NCBI RefSeq assembly: GCF_030506305.1
Contig: NZ_CP119421.1
Location: 3,922,501 to 3,986,500, forward strand
Direction of reading: 5' to 3'
DNA: 64,000 bases
DNA from: Porifericola rhodea
GTDB lineage: Bacteria; Bacteroidota; Bacteroidia; Cytophagales; Cyclobacteriaceae
Within the stretch, counting starts at the first letter, position 1; each line of letters begins with the position of its first letter. The notes under the pieces are model-generated. The model saw only the letters and a program-made list of their open reading frames with translations, was not told the origin of the DNA and made no database searches. Positions 34,141 through 42,921 of the stretch are shown here, in pieces. The translations under genes and the position numbers were made by a program.

Positions 34141-34865
34141 GTCTATAAGAAAAAAAAGTATATGTCTAAATGGTTGAAGGTGAGGGTTGTGTAAATATGA
34201 AAAAATCATAACACAACATTTTATTCCACATAAGCGTAATTCTGCATGAAATATGAGGTAACTCAAGCACATGTATATTACACATGTAAGTTGTATTAAA
34301 AAATAGCAATTGTTTTTTGTGGAAAAAATAAGATGAGATAGTACATAAACTCATAGAAACCACAGAAATATTAAATTTCTAACAATTTGTACTTTTTAAT
34401 AGTATATATAATGAGTTATAAATTTTTACTATTAGATATAACTCTTTCATCTGTAAGAGCAGAGCTTTTTTGACAAACTAATTTCCTGTACTGTCAGCGT
34501 AATTTTTTGAAATACGTTAACATTAAAATTAAGCCTGAACATTATTAATTCTGCAACAATACCAAATGTACCAACAGATATATGCTCAACTACAAATAAA
34601 TCAGTCAGATATGCCTCCTTTATTAGGCACTTTACGTAGATAGGTAATGTAGGTTTATTGTATAATTATAATATTTTTATTAAAATTTTTAATTGGTAAT
34701 GATGTAATATTCTTCTTTTTTTTTATTTTTGTCTTAAATGGTTACATAATCAAAGTTTAGTTTACTCAATTATGTAGCTAAGGATAATTTTCTTAACAAA
34801 AAGATAATTAGCAGTCTTAAGTTTTGCTTAAGCATTTTTTCAACTATTGTATTAATTCCCTTTTA
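34141..34865. other. AT-rich intergenic region of about 725 bases with hairpins
   Basis: No credible coding frame was found. The region contains an inverted repeat GAGTTATA-N16-TATAACTC at 34413-34444, then a small hairpin with a T run at 34455-34471. It also contains TGCCT-N7-AGGCA near 34614-34631 and a very AT-rich tract at about 34655-34740. The hairpin plus T run could end a small RNA, but no promoter was identified. Confidence 0.4.
34455..34471 (+). terminator. Terminator-like hairpin inside the intergenic region
   Basis: AAGAGC-AGA-GCTTTT with one G-U pair followed by T residues. No annotated gene ends here, so it may terminate an unannotated small transcript. The stem is short. Confidence 0.3.
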
Positions 34866-35726
34866 ATGAATATGATCAGTAAACTAAGACCAAATCAATA
34901 CTCCAGAATATTTATTGTACTGCTGGTTGTAATAGAAATAATTTCTCTAGCGCTATCCTTCAATCTTACCTTATGGATGCGCGAAGAAGTTGTAACTTAT
35001 ACCAAACCAGCGTATCAGTCTTTTGCTTTTGCCTGGATGTTGCTATGGGTAGTATTAAGCTTACTAACTGACACTTATGCAGTAGGTATTTACAGGAAGA
35101 TCAGGAAAGTGTTTGGTGCCACCTTTAAAATTGCACTTCTACATTTACCTATTTCCGCGCTCTTAGCCTTCTTTATGGGTATGGATCAATTGTCTTTTAC
35201 CTTTTTGGCAGATATTTATTTATTGTTTATCACTTTATCTGTGGGCGTAAAAGCAGCTTCTATACTTTGCTATCGTTACTTATGCAATCTGGAAAAAAAT
35301 AAAAACAGAGCTGTAATTCTCGGATATACCCCCGCTGGGCTAAATCTTCATAGATATTTTACCAAGAGCAAAGTCAATGGATATAAGTTTGTAGGCTTTT
35401 TTGATGACAACGTCAAAAATCCTATGATTTTGGGTGATGTAGATCAAATGAAAAAGTTTTGCATCAGAGAGAATGTGAACGAGATATTTTACGCACTTCC
35501 TTATGACAGTACTGCCATACAGGAGCTTTCTAAGTTTGCTGATGAGAATTTTATCCGATTCGGCATACTACAGGATTTAGGCAGCCAGAAAGTAAAATCT
35601 ATGCAGTCTGACATTTATGATAATGATTTGCCTGTACTTTCTTTGAAATCATCTCTTGATGCGAGAGAAAGTTTCAAAGCCGGGTATCAAAAGGCATTAA
35701 GCGTACTTAGATCGCTAAACCTGTAA
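34866..35726 (+). CDS. Four-helix membrane protein with Rossmann domain, WcaJ N-terminal half without transferase
   Basis: A 286-residue protein. Four membrane helices (about 14-35, 45-65, 85-105 and 110-130) are followed by a Rossmann-like domain (about 147-260, RAVILGYTPAGLNLHRYFT, then GYKFVGFFDD). This is the N-terminal half of polyisoprenyl-phosphate hexose-1-phosphate transferases such as WcaJ/EpsL (CoA-binding-like domain PF13727). The catalytic bacterial sugar transferase domain that should follow is absent: the protein ends 30 residues after the Rossmann domain, and a terminator follows. I chose the ATG at 34866; an in-frame TTG at 34824 is weaker. It could be a regulatory or scaffold relative, or a truncated glycosyltransferase. 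Confidence 0.72.
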   Translation: MNMISKLRPNQYSRIFIVLLVVIEIISLALSFNLTLWMREEVVTYTKPAYQSFAFAWMLLWVVLSLLTDTYAVGIYRKIRKVFGATFKIALLHLPISALLAFFMGMDQLSFTFLADIYLLFITLSVGVKAASILCYRYLCNLEKNKNRAVILGYTPAGLNLHRYFTKSKVNGYKFVGFFDDNVKNPMILGDVDQMKKFCIRENVNEIFYALPYDSTAIQELSKFADENFIRFGILQDLGSQKVKSMQSDIYDNDLPVLSLKSSLDARESFKAGYQKALSVLRSLNL

Positions 35727-35747
35727 TAAAGATATAAAGAGTCTATA

Positions 35748-35782
35748 AAAGGCTGGTTCTTTAAAGAGGAGCCAGCCTTTTT
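35748..35782. terminator. Bidirectional terminator between the membrane protein gene and sppA
   Basis: AAAGGCTGG pairs with GCCAGCCTTT around an inner stem and runs into T residues on the plus strand. The minus strand also ends in TTTT. It lies 21 bases after one stop and 5 bases beyond the sppA stop. Confidence 0.85.
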
Positions 35783-35786
35783 CTAT

Positions 35787-37562
35787 TTAGTGGATTTCAA
35801 TTTCAAACGGAATGCGAGCTTGAACACCTTGTAGGTGTTCCAAATTTTTAAATTTACGAATTATAGGGTAAGCTATTCCCAATTCTTTCTTCATATGATA
35901 GGTAGACACTTCTTGGTTTAGCTCAGACATAAACTGTTCTAAAAGTGTTTTTTGCTTAGGATAATACTTCACCTGAAAGTCATCATCCAGTTCAGATTTG
36001 TCTTTAGCAATTTGAATAGCCACATCAAGACCGCCATAAACGTCAATTAATTTTCTCTCTTTGGCTTCCACTCCACTCCAAACTCTGCCTGAAGCCACCG
36101 ATTTAAGCTGTTCTAAAGGTATATTTCTCCCTTGAGCAGCCTTTGAGGTGAAGTCTTCATAGACCTGTTCTACCTGACGCTGAATGATGCTTTTTTCGTG
36201 TTCAGACATAGGGTGGGTGAGACTGAGTATATCTGAAAATTCGCCAGTCTGTATAGTTTCGGTGCTAACTCCTACCTTACCTAGCAGGCCTTCGGCATTA
36301 GGGATTACTCCAAAAACACCTATTGAACCGGTTATTGTGTTAGGGTGAGCTACAATAGTATCACAATTCATGGCCATATAATAGCCTCCAGATGCTGCTA
36401 CATCTGACATAGAAGCAATCACGGGTTTTACTTGTTTAGCAAGTTGCACTTCCCTCCACATTACATCCGAAGCTAGTGCACTACCTCCCCCAGAGTTAAT
36501 TCTTAATACGATCGCCTTTATGTTATCATCTAGTCGAGCTTTTCGTATCTCTTTAGCATACGTTTCTCCTCCAATAACATCATTTTCACCTTCACCATTA
36601 ATGATAGTACCACTGGCAACAATCACTGCAATTCTCTGGCGAGAGTAGTCGTCAGGATCTTGTTTGATAGCTTTCTCGTAATTCTTTAAAGAGATGAAGT
36701 TAAGGTCATCTTCTTCAAGAGGTTCATCCTCTTCTATTTCAATTTCCAAAGCCTTAGCTAATTGCTCCAACACCATGTCATAGTAAGCAGTGTCAGTAAT
36801 TAGTCCGTTGGCTTTTGCTTCTAAAGGAGAGCTTACCTTCATAGAGTCTGCTATACTTCTAAGCTGATCAACGGGTATATCGCGACTCTCAGAAACTTCG
36901 TTGAGAAAAATGTTATACAAATTATTTAGATAAGCTTCTGTCTGCAAACGACTAGAATCGCTCATGCTAGTACGAGTAAGAGGTTCAATAGCACTTTTAA
37001 AGTCACCAACTCTAAACACCTGGGGCTCTATGCCGAGTTTTTCCAGTGTATTTTTGATGAAAGTAACCTCTACCACAAAGCCGTTAAACTCAATATCTCC
37101 GGCAGGCTGTAGATAAATTTGGTCGGCTACAGAAGTAAGGTAGTAGGCTCGTTCCGACATTATTTCGCTATAAGCGATAATGAATTTACCTGATTCCTTA
37201 AAGTCAAGCAGCGAATTTCTGATCTCTCTTAGAGAAGCAAAACCGGCCATAGCAAGCCCTGCATCCAAATAAATACCTTTGATTCGCTCGTCGTCTTTAG
37301 CTTTTTTAATTGCCTCGTTTAGTTCTATCAGTCCGATAGACCCGTTGTTTCCACCAGGGAACAGCATGCTACTAAAAGGGTCATTTACCTCTCTCTCTAC
37401 TATAGGCTGGTTTAAGTCTATATGTAGTACCGAATTATCGTCTATTTCAATCTCTTGTTCAGATGCGGCACTGGAGGCTATCCCTAGTACAACTAGAGTA
37501 AGTACTCCGAAAAAGAGCACCAAGCCTACAACAGTACCTAAAACTATTCGTAAAAATCTCAT
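35787..37562 (-). CDS. sppA: Signal peptide peptidase SppA, long (67K) type
   Basis: A 591-residue membrane-bound serine protease that degrades cleaved signal peptides at the periplasmic face. There is one N-terminal membrane helix (about 8-30), then two tandem crotonase-like S49 domains. The general-base lysine is in VGDFKSAIEP (about residue 200), and the nucleophile serine is in SGGGSALAS (about 357-365), matching the Lys-Ser dyad of the E. coli-type double-domain enzyme. It is convergent with the upstream membrane protein gene and divergent from folK across 76 bases. Confidence 0.94.
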   Translation of the reverse strand: MRFLRIVLGTVVGLVLFFGVLTLVVLGIASSAASEQEIEIDDNSVLHIDLNQPIVEREVNDPFSSMLFPGGNNGSIGLIELNEAIKKAKDDERIKGIYLDAGLAMAGFASLREIRNSLLDFKESGKFIIAYSEIMSERAYYLTSVADQIYLQPAGDIEFNGFVVEVTFIKNTLEKLGIEPQVFRVGDFKSAIEPLTRTSMSDSSRLQTEAYLNNLYNIFLNEVSESRDIPVDQLRSIADSMKVSSPLEAKANGLITDTAYYDMVLEQLAKALEIEIEEDEPLEEDDLNFISLKNYEKAIKQDPDDYSRQRIAVIVASGTIINGEGENDVIGGETYAKEIRKARLDDNIKAIVLRINSGGGSALASDVMWREVQLAKQVKPVIASMSDVAASGGYYMAMNCDTIVAHPNTITGSIGVFGVIPNAEGLLGKVGVSTETIQTGEFSDILSLTHPMSEHEKSIIQRQVEQVYEDFTSKAAQGRNIPLEQLKSVASGRVWSGVEAKERKLIDVYGGLDVAIQIAKDKSELDDDFQVKYYPKQKTLLEQFMSELNQEVSTYHMKKELGIAYPIIRKFKNLEHLQGVQARIPFEIEIH

Positions 37563-37638
37563 GTTAGCATCAATTTGTTTTTCAAATTAATTTGACCAAT
37601 CTTCAAGTTTTAAATATAAGATTTATCTAGTATCTCTT

Positions 37639-38145
37639 GTGAAGTCTACTAAAGGAATATATCTATTGTTGGGAAGTAACCTCGGTGACAGGTTACAGGT
37701 TTTATCAGATACGCAGCAAGCCATAGGGGCCTCTGTTGGAAGAATAGAAAGTATTTCGTCAGTTTATGAAACCGAACCCTGGGGCATTAGAAATCAGCCC
37801 TCATTTTATAATCAGGTATTGGAAATTGATACGGAGTACCAGCCTCATGAATTATTAAAGCAGTTGCAGCGGATAGAAAATCAAATTGGTAAGGTAAAAC
37901 TGGGCAAGTGGCGCGAGAGGTTAATTGACATAGATATACTTTACTACTATCAGGAAGTGATTGTAGATGAACTACTTAAGTTGCCACATCCGCAAATTCA
38001 GAACAGAAGGTTTACGCTGGTACCTATGTGCGAAGTTAATCCTGAGTTTGTGCATCCTGTGATGGGAGTGTCTCAAAAAGAACTTTTGATCAAATGTGAG
38101 GATCAGCTTAAAGTTTGGACGCTGAACCCTTCATTGATAGAATAA
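37639..38145 (+). CDS. folK: 2-amino-4-hydroxy-6-hydroxymethyldihydropteridine pyrophosphokinase
   Basis: HPPK, a folate-pathway enzyme that transfers pyrophosphate from ATP to the pterin. The 168 residues show the family motifs LLGSNLGDR near the N-terminus, YETEPWGIRNQPSFYNQV, and RERLIDIDILYY with PHP further on; these bind pterin, ATP and two magnesium ions. No ATG is available at the N-terminus. GTG at 37639 gives the standard KGIYLLLGSN start. It stands alone, divergent from sppA, and a GC-poor hairpin follows the gene. Confidence 0.94.
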   Translation: MKSTKGIYLLLGSNLGDRLQVLSDTQQAIGASVGRIESISSVYETEPWGIRNQPSFYNQVLEIDTEYQPHELLKQLQRIENQIGKVKLGKWRERLIDIDILYYYQEVIVDELLKLPHPQIQNRRFTLVPMCEVNPEFVHPVMGVSQKELLIKCEDQLKVWTLNPSLIE

Positions 38146-38155
38146 AGGTAGGTCG

Positions 38156-38185
38156 GTGCTTTCTATGCTGGATCAAAGAAAGCAC
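38156..38185 (+). terminator. Hairpin after folK, terminator-like
   Basis: Perfect 9-bp arms GTGCTTTCT and AGAAAGCAC enclose 12 bases, 10 bases after the folK stop. The bases that follow (TTCATTCTCC) are only partly T-rich, so termination efficiency is uncertain. Confidence 0.5.
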
Positions 38186-38331
38186 TTCATTCTCCTGAAT
38201 AAATAAAAGTCAGTTTAGTAATATTACATTAGCTGAACATAAGGGGAGAGCTTTTTATTATAGCTAACTTGTATTAGCTAAAATAAAGATTGGGCATACT
38301 AAAGAGAATATAAAGCATAGCCTAAACGATG

Positions 38332-39477
38332 CTAATAGGTGCTCATTTCAGGGTCCACATCTTTGATCCAGGCCATAATCCCACCTTTAAGATTAAGCAA
38401 ATTAGTATAGCCATACTCTTCTTTCAGTATTTGTATAGCTTGCTTACTTCTCTGACCTCCTTTGCAATGCACAACTACTTTTTTATCTCTGCTAATTTTT
38501 TCGTAAGCATCGTGCAAAGTGTTTAGAGGAATAAGCTCACCGCCCAGGTTAGCAATTTCATATTCAAAAGCGTTGCGTACATCTATTAGCTGAAAATCTT
38601 CTTTTTCGCTAATCATCTCTTTGAGTTTGATAGCGGTAATTTCTTCTTCAACCTCATCATTTTGTGCTTTTAAACCACAAAACTCTTCATAATCTATCAG
38701 CGTGGTTTGAGTTGGGTTATCTCCACTAAGTGGGTTCTCTGGGTTAGCACTAAACTTCAGTGTGGTGTTCTGAAAACTTAATGTATCCAGAATAAAAAGC
38801 TTTGCTGAAAGCGGCTCGCCAAGGCCAGTAATTACCTTGATTACCTCATTGGCCTGTAAGCTACCCATAATACCAGGAAGCACACCTAACACTCCGCCTT
38901 CGGCGCAGGAAGGTACTGTATTTGGTGCTGGCGGTTCAGGGAAAAGATCACGATAATTGGGTCCGATTACCCCATTTTTGTCGGTATAGTTAAATACAGA
39001 AAGTTGTCCCTCAAAGCGGTAAATAGACGCATGCACATTCACTTTGTTTAAAAGAACACAGGCATCATTAACCAGATAACGGGTAGGGAAGTTATCTGTA
39101 CCGTCAGCTACAATGTCATAATCTTTAATGATGTCTAATGCGTTTTCAGCGGTCAGCCGAAGGTTATGTGCAATAATGTTGACGTGAGGGTTTTGCGCAT
39201 TCAGTTTTTTTGCCGCAGTTTCTACTTTTGACTTACCCACATCTTCTAAAGAGAAGAGTACCTGACGGTGTAGGTTACTTTTGTCTACTACATCAAAGTC
39301 TACTATTCCAATAGTGCCTACCCCGGCGGCTACCAGATAGGAGAGAAGGGGGGCTCCTAAACCGCCGCAGCCTACTACCAGCACTTTAGCTGCTTTAAGT
39401 TTTTCCTGACCTTCCAGGTTAAACTCAGGAATGATAATATGACGGTTGTAGCGTGCTAGTTCTTCTTTAGTCAGCAT
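38332..39477 (-). CDS. moeB: MoeB/ThiF-type adenylyltransferase fused to rhodanese, zinc cysteines absent
   Basis: A 381-residue E1-like enzyme that adenylates the C-terminal glycine of a ubiquitin-like sulfur carrier (MoaD or ThiS). The N-terminal Rossmann core has GCGGLGAPLLSYL (about 36-48), a Mg/ATP region with RQVLF and the adenylate-loop segment DGTDNFPTRY. The crossover region carries the catalytic-type Cys in VPSCAEGGVLG. The C-terminal rhodanese domain (about 275-381) has the active-site loop HCKGGQRS, so it probably also transfers sulfur. Both CXXC zinc motifs of classical MoeB are replaced (NYRDLFPEPP and ENPLSGDN). It is last in a msrB-lhgO-moeB run. Whether it serves molybdopterin or thiamine synthesis cannot be decided. 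Confidence 0.87.
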   Translation of the reverse strand: MLTKEELARYNRHIIIPEFNLEGQEKLKAAKVLVVGCGGLGAPLLSYLVAAGVGTIGIVDFDVVDKSNLHRQVLFSLEDVGKSKVETAAKKLNAQNPHVNIIAHNLRLTAENALDIIKDYDIVADGTDNFPTRYLVNDACVLLNKVNVHASIYRFEGQLSVFNYTDKNGVIGPNYRDLFPEPPAPNTVPSCAEGGVLGVLPGIMGSLQANEVIKVITGLGEPLSAKLFILDTLSFQNTTLKFSANPENPLSGDNPTQTTLIDYEEFCGLKAQNDEVEEEITAIKLKEMISEKEDFQLIDVRNAFEYEIANLGGELIPLNTLHDAYEKISRDKKVVVHCKGGQRSKQAIQILKEEYGYTNLLNLKGGIMAWIKDVDPEMSTY

Positions 39478-39519
39478 AAAAAAATCAGCTTAGCTATGTA
39501 AAATGAAAACTCAGTAAGA

Positions 39520-40746
39520 TTAGGCAAACTCTACCTTCTGAGCTTCTAAACCAAACCTTTTCAGTACCAGTTCGGATACGGTCTGTCCTATTGAAAGAGA
39601 TGAAGTAGCGGCAGGTGAAGGAGCGTTACACACATTAATCGCTGCTTTTTCTTCCAATATCAGGAAGTCATCAATCAGACCGCCTTCACGGTCGCATGCC
39701 TGAGCTCTTACGCCTGCTTCAGCTACTTTTAGGTCATCTTCCTGAATTTCAGGAATAAGTTTTTGCAGAGCTTTGGTAAAAGCCGCTTTAGAAAAGGAAC
39801 GGTACATTTCGCCCAGGCCTGTTTGCCAGTATTTGAATGCTACTTTCTGAAAGCCAGGCCAGCTAAGGGTTTCAGTAAGCTCTTTAAAATTAATGTCAGA
39901 TTTGGTGTAGCCTTCTCTCTGAAAAGCCAATACGGCATTGGGACCAGCCTCTACGCCGCCCTCTATCATACGTGTAAAGTGTACTCCCAGAAAAGGAAAA
40001 TTAGGGTCTGGTACCGGATAAATCAGGTTTTTTACTAAGTGCTCCCGTTCGTCCTTAAGCTCATAATACTCGCCTCGGAAAGGAATAATTTTAAGGTTCA
40101 GCTTTTCTGACGTAAGTCTGGCGATTTTATCAGAGTATAGCCCCGCACAATTTACAACCAGCCGTGTACGAAAGCTCTGCTTGTTCGTAATAACTTCCGC
40201 TTCACCTCCGCTGGTAAGGATATCGTTCACCTTTTGCCCAGTGAAAATTTCAGCATCAAGCCCTAAAAGTAACTCAGCATATTTAGAAGCTACCTCTTTG
40301 TAATTGATAATTCCGGTCTGAGGTACAACAATAGCTTCCACACCATTAACATGGGGCTCATATTCACGCAGCTCTTCCTTAGAAATTCTTTTGAGGTCCG
40401 TTAAACCATTTTGTATTCCTCTACTATTAATTTTTTCCAGCTGCGGAACTTCATCAGGGCTGGTCGCAACTATCACTTTACCACAAAGCTCATAAGCCAA
40501 ACCATGCTGATTGCAAAAGTCAAGCAACATTTTGTAACCACGAATACAGTTCTTGGCTTTCAGGCTGCCTGGTTTATAATAGATTCCTGAATGAATAACT
40601 CCACTATTATGTCCCGTCTGGTGGGCAGCTAGAGTTTTTTCTTTTTCAACCAAAGCTAGTTTGAGAGAAGGCTGCTGCTGTTTGATGCGTAAGGCAGTTG
40701 CTAAACCTACTATTCCACCTCCTATAACTACTATATCGTACTTCAA
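39520..40746 (-). CDS. lhgO: L-2-hydroxyglutarate oxidase
   Basis: A 408-residue FAD-dependent oxidoreductase of the DAO family that returns the metabolic by-product L-2-hydroxyglutarate to 2-oxoglutarate, passing electrons to oxygen or the quinone pool. The FAD-binding GGGIVGLATALRI is at the N-terminus, followed by the subgroup-defining segment HQTGHNSGVIHSGIYY near 41-56, and by VPQTGIINY. The C-terminal RAQACDREGGLIDDFLI and CNAPSPAATSSLSIG also match LhgO. It is membrane-associated rather than membrane-spanning. It lies between msrB (65 bases) and moeB (42 bases) in one direction. Confidence 0.92.
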   Translation of the reverse strand: MKYDIVVIGGGIVGLATALRIKQQQPSLKLALVEKEKTLAAHQTGHNSGVIHSGIYYKPGSLKAKNCIRGYKMLLDFCNQHGLAYELCGKVIVATSPDEVPQLEKINSRGIQNGLTDLKRISKEELREYEPHVNGVEAIVVPQTGIINYKEVASKYAELLLGLDAEIFTGQKVNDILTSGGEAEVITNKQSFRTRLVVNCAGLYSDKIARLTSEKLNLKIIPFRGEYYELKDEREHLVKNLIYPVPDPNFPFLGVHFTRMIEGGVEAGPNAVLAFQREGYTKSDINFKELTETLSWPGFQKVAFKYWQTGLGEMYRSFSKAAFTKALQKLIPEIQEDDLKVAEAGVRAQACDREGGLIDDFLILEEKAAINVCNAPSPAATSSLSIGQTVSELVLKRFGLEAQKVEFA

Positions 40747-40811
40747 GTGATTAAAATTTAGGGTGCTGACAATTCTGCTTCAAATATGATGAAATATGCG
40801 AAAGGGTGAAA

Positions 40812-41240
40812 CTAGCGCTCATCAAATTTTAAGGCAATAGAGTTCATACAATAGCGAAGACCTTCTGGGGCAGGTCCATCCTGAAAGACATGCCCAAGAT
40901 GACTATCACAACAACCGCATAATGCTTCTATTCTGTGAATGCCGAAACTATAATCATCTTGCTTTTTGATCAGTTTAGGCGATAATGGAGCTGTAAAGCT
41001 AGGCCAGCCACTACCAGAGTCATATTTTTGATCAGCATCAAACAGCTCAGTTTCGCAGGCTGCACAGGCATACACTCCTGCTTTATCATTATGTAGTAAC
41101 TTACCAGTAAATGCCCGCTCCGTTCCCTTCTCTCTCATTACATGAAACTGCTCAGGAGTTAGAATGGATTTCCACTCTTCATTGCTTCTTTGAATTCGTC
41201 TGTGGGCTATTTCTACTGTATATTCAGTTTGCATTATCAT
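40812..41240 (-). CDS. msrB: Peptide-methionine (R)-S-oxide reductase
   Basis: MsrB repairs the R-sulfoxide of methionine in proteins. The 142-residue protein has two zinc CXXC motifs (CAAC near 60 and CGCC near 107) and the segments GSGWPSF and SHLGHVF. The resolving/catalytic region RYCMNS near the C-terminus supplies the nucleophilic cysteine. There is no export signal, so it acts in the cytoplasm. It is first in the msrB-lhgO-moeB run. A second ATG two codons in is possible. Confidence 0.96.
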   Translation of the reverse strand: MIMQTEYTVEIAHRRIQRSNEEWKSILTPEQFHVMREKGTERAFTGKLLHNDKAGVYACAACETELFDADQKYDSGSGWPSFTAPLSPKLIKKQDDYSFGIHRIEALCGCCDSHLGHVFQDGPAPEGLRYCMNSIALKFDER

Positions 41241-41468
41241 TATTTTTTATGACCTGTAAAACTAAGGTAAATTGTACAAAACTAGTTCGGATCTACCAAA
41301 AAGATGTATTACTCATCCGTTTGGTAAACAATCTTTCCTTTGCTCGTATTTTAACATCCATCTCCGCAGGTTGGTAGTATAAGATTACCTTACCGCTACC
41401 AACAATGCCTCCTCACCATCTATATAGGAAGCAAATATGAAAATCGCTCTTGCTTTTTTGCTCAACTC
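41241..41468. other. Non-coding spacer with inverted repeat
   Basis: No coding frame is supported. An 8-bp inverted repeat GTTGGTAG / CTACCAAC with an inner TAAG/CTTA spans 41370-41403. The apparent lipoprotein-like ORF near 41437 is the antisense of the decayed gene that follows. Confidence 0.4.
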
Positions 41469-42001
41469 TCATGCTTCTGGCTTGTAAAGCTCTCCCGTCA
41501 AAAGCGCATTATTTTCATAGTAAACCACATCTAATTCATGTGTTTCTCCTGCTAATTGGACGGTTCCATATCGGTCTGACTGGACGATAATTTTACCTGC
41601 ATTGGTGGTTATATCTACATCTCCACAGCTTATTGGTACTTTAATAATTAACTGAGCTTAGTAAATTGTACCTACAGGGGTGATAAGTCAGTACCTGTCT
41701 CACCTAATGTTATCAAACGGAGGAGCGTATATACATGAACAATTTAAGATTTGTACGTTCTACTCTAGTCACAAGCATTATGATCCGCCTCAATCATTAC
41801 CATTTGTTCGCTTAAAAGATGTAACTGTATATTTATACCAGTCCAAATCTTAAGGATGTGTATTTCATGCTTAATATGGCGCTCTTCAGATATTGCTACT
41901 CCATTTTGATACAAAGAATTGGATAGATCTCCAGAGCAGTAGCTGGTATATACAAGGAGCCAAAAGCCTGAACAAAAGCTTGTGAGTCTGATAATAACAG
42001 G
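41469..42001 (-). pseudogene. Decayed gene, possibly a DUF2807 (head GIN) domain protein
   Basis: Two long open segments without a usable start lie in line on the minus strand. Segment A (42001 to 41765, 78 codons) reads WTGINIQLHLLSEQMVMIEA, which fits the opening strand pattern of DUF2807 auto-transporter-adhesin-like domains. Segment B (41657 to 41469, 62 codons) reads VPISCGDVDITTNAGKIIVQ and ends LYKPEA-stop. The 107 bases between them are interrupted in all three frames (for example YAPPFDN in one frame and RTYKS in another), as expected after several frameshifts. The intact protein would have been about 180 residues or more and was probably exported. The family assignment is tentative. 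Confidence 0.45.
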
Positions 42002-42103
42002 TCATATATTTTTCTTTAAAAACCTTTTCACGTACTTCACGATTATTGAAGTAAACTATAAGAGCAGTCTTAAATTATACAAACGTATATAAATCCAAAA
42101 AAC

Positions 42104-42808
42104 ATGAACCTGACCAATAAGTTGGCCATTGTCACCGGAGTGAGTAAAGGTATAGGCTACGCTACAGTTGAAGCATTATTAGATAAAGGGGCGATAGTGG
42201 CAGGCTGGGGGAGAACAGCTCCAAAAATATCTCACCCCAACTTTCAGTTTTACCTCACTGATGTACAGCAAAGCGAATCTGTACAAGACTCGTACGATGC
42301 TACTACAAATGATTTGGGTAAAGATGTAGCTGTGTTGATAAACAATGCGGGCTTTGGATTTAGAGGTGATTTTGACAAAACTCCAACAGATACATGGACC
42401 TCTATGTTCAAGACCAATGTAGATGGTATTTTCTATTGCTCTCGGTTGGTTATTCCTCAGATGAAAGCAAACGATCAGGGGCATATTATTAATATTGCAT
42501 CTATTGCCGGTACACTTTCAGTACCCAATATGGTAGGATATGCGGGGTCTAAACATGCTGTAAGGGGCATTTCACACGCTATGTATATGGAGCTAAGAGA
42601 ATATGGTATTAAGGTCACGGCTATATACCCCGGCTCTGTAAAAACTAACTTTTTTGACAAAGTTGAAGGCATAGATGCCCACGATAATATGATGATGCCA
42701 GAAGACATTGCTGGTACTATACTTCATACGCTGGAATCTTCAGACAATTACCATCATGTAGACATAGAAGTACGGCCACTAAGACCCAAAGGAAAGCAGA
42801 ACGCTTAG
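42104..42808 (+). CDS. Short-chain dehydrogenase/reductase
   Basis: A 234-residue NAD(P)-dependent SDR-family oxidoreductase of the classical type. The cofactor motif TGVSKGIG is at 11-18, NNAG near 80, the catalytic Ser in IINIASIAG near 132, and the YAGSK active-site Tyr/Lys near 145-149, followed by the YPGSVKT loop. It resembles FabG-like and YdfG-like enzymes, but no specific substrate can be named. It precedes gldA by 113 bases in the same direction and is probably a separate transcript. Confidence 0.88.
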   Translation: MNLTNKLAIVTGVSKGIGYATVEALLDKGAIVAGWGRTAPKISHPNFQFYLTDVQQSESVQDSYDATTNDLGKDVAVLINNAGFGFRGDFDKTPTDTWTSMFKTNVDGIFYCSRLVIPQMKANDQGHIINIASIAGTLSVPNMVGYAGSKHAVRGISHAMYMELREYGIKVTAIYPGSVKTNFFDKVEGIDAHDNMMMPEDIAGTILHTLESSDNYHHVDIEVRPLRPKGKQNA

Positions 42809-42921
42809 GAGAGAGGAGTTATTCTCTTTAAAGTTGTAAGTTTTCATACATAGAGTTAGGCTACACTGAATAATTTCGCTGGTTGCTACGTTAAGTCAGC
42901 AGCTTATTGCTAATTTTGATT

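Noticed and set aside
34841-34865. Possible TTG-start extension of the WcaJ-like protein
   Set aside because: The extra 14 residues do not extend the family homology, and the ATG at 34866 precedes the first membrane helix properly.
41437-41487. Short plus-strand ORF starting MKIALAFLL that looks like a lipoprotein signal after a frame shift
   Set aside because: It lies antisense to the end of the decayed minus-strand gene, whose frame (ending LYKPEA) reads better as protein. The lipobox appears only after a frameshift, so it is a coincidence of the opposite strand.
41735-41815. 26-codon ORF with GGAGGAG upstream
   Set aside because: Too short, no recognisable features, and it lies in the decayed region. 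The purine-rich stretch is probably chance.
41665-41853. Plus-strand open stretch of 62 codons containing SNGGAYIHEQFKICTFYSSH
   Set aside because: It has no start codon of its own in a good position and overlaps the decayed minus-strand gene. Composition alone does not make it a gene.
42907-42921. TTG start of gldA five codons before the ATG
   Set aside because: The conserved protein begins at the ATG (MSLIVNQLTKTFG), and the extra residues have no support.
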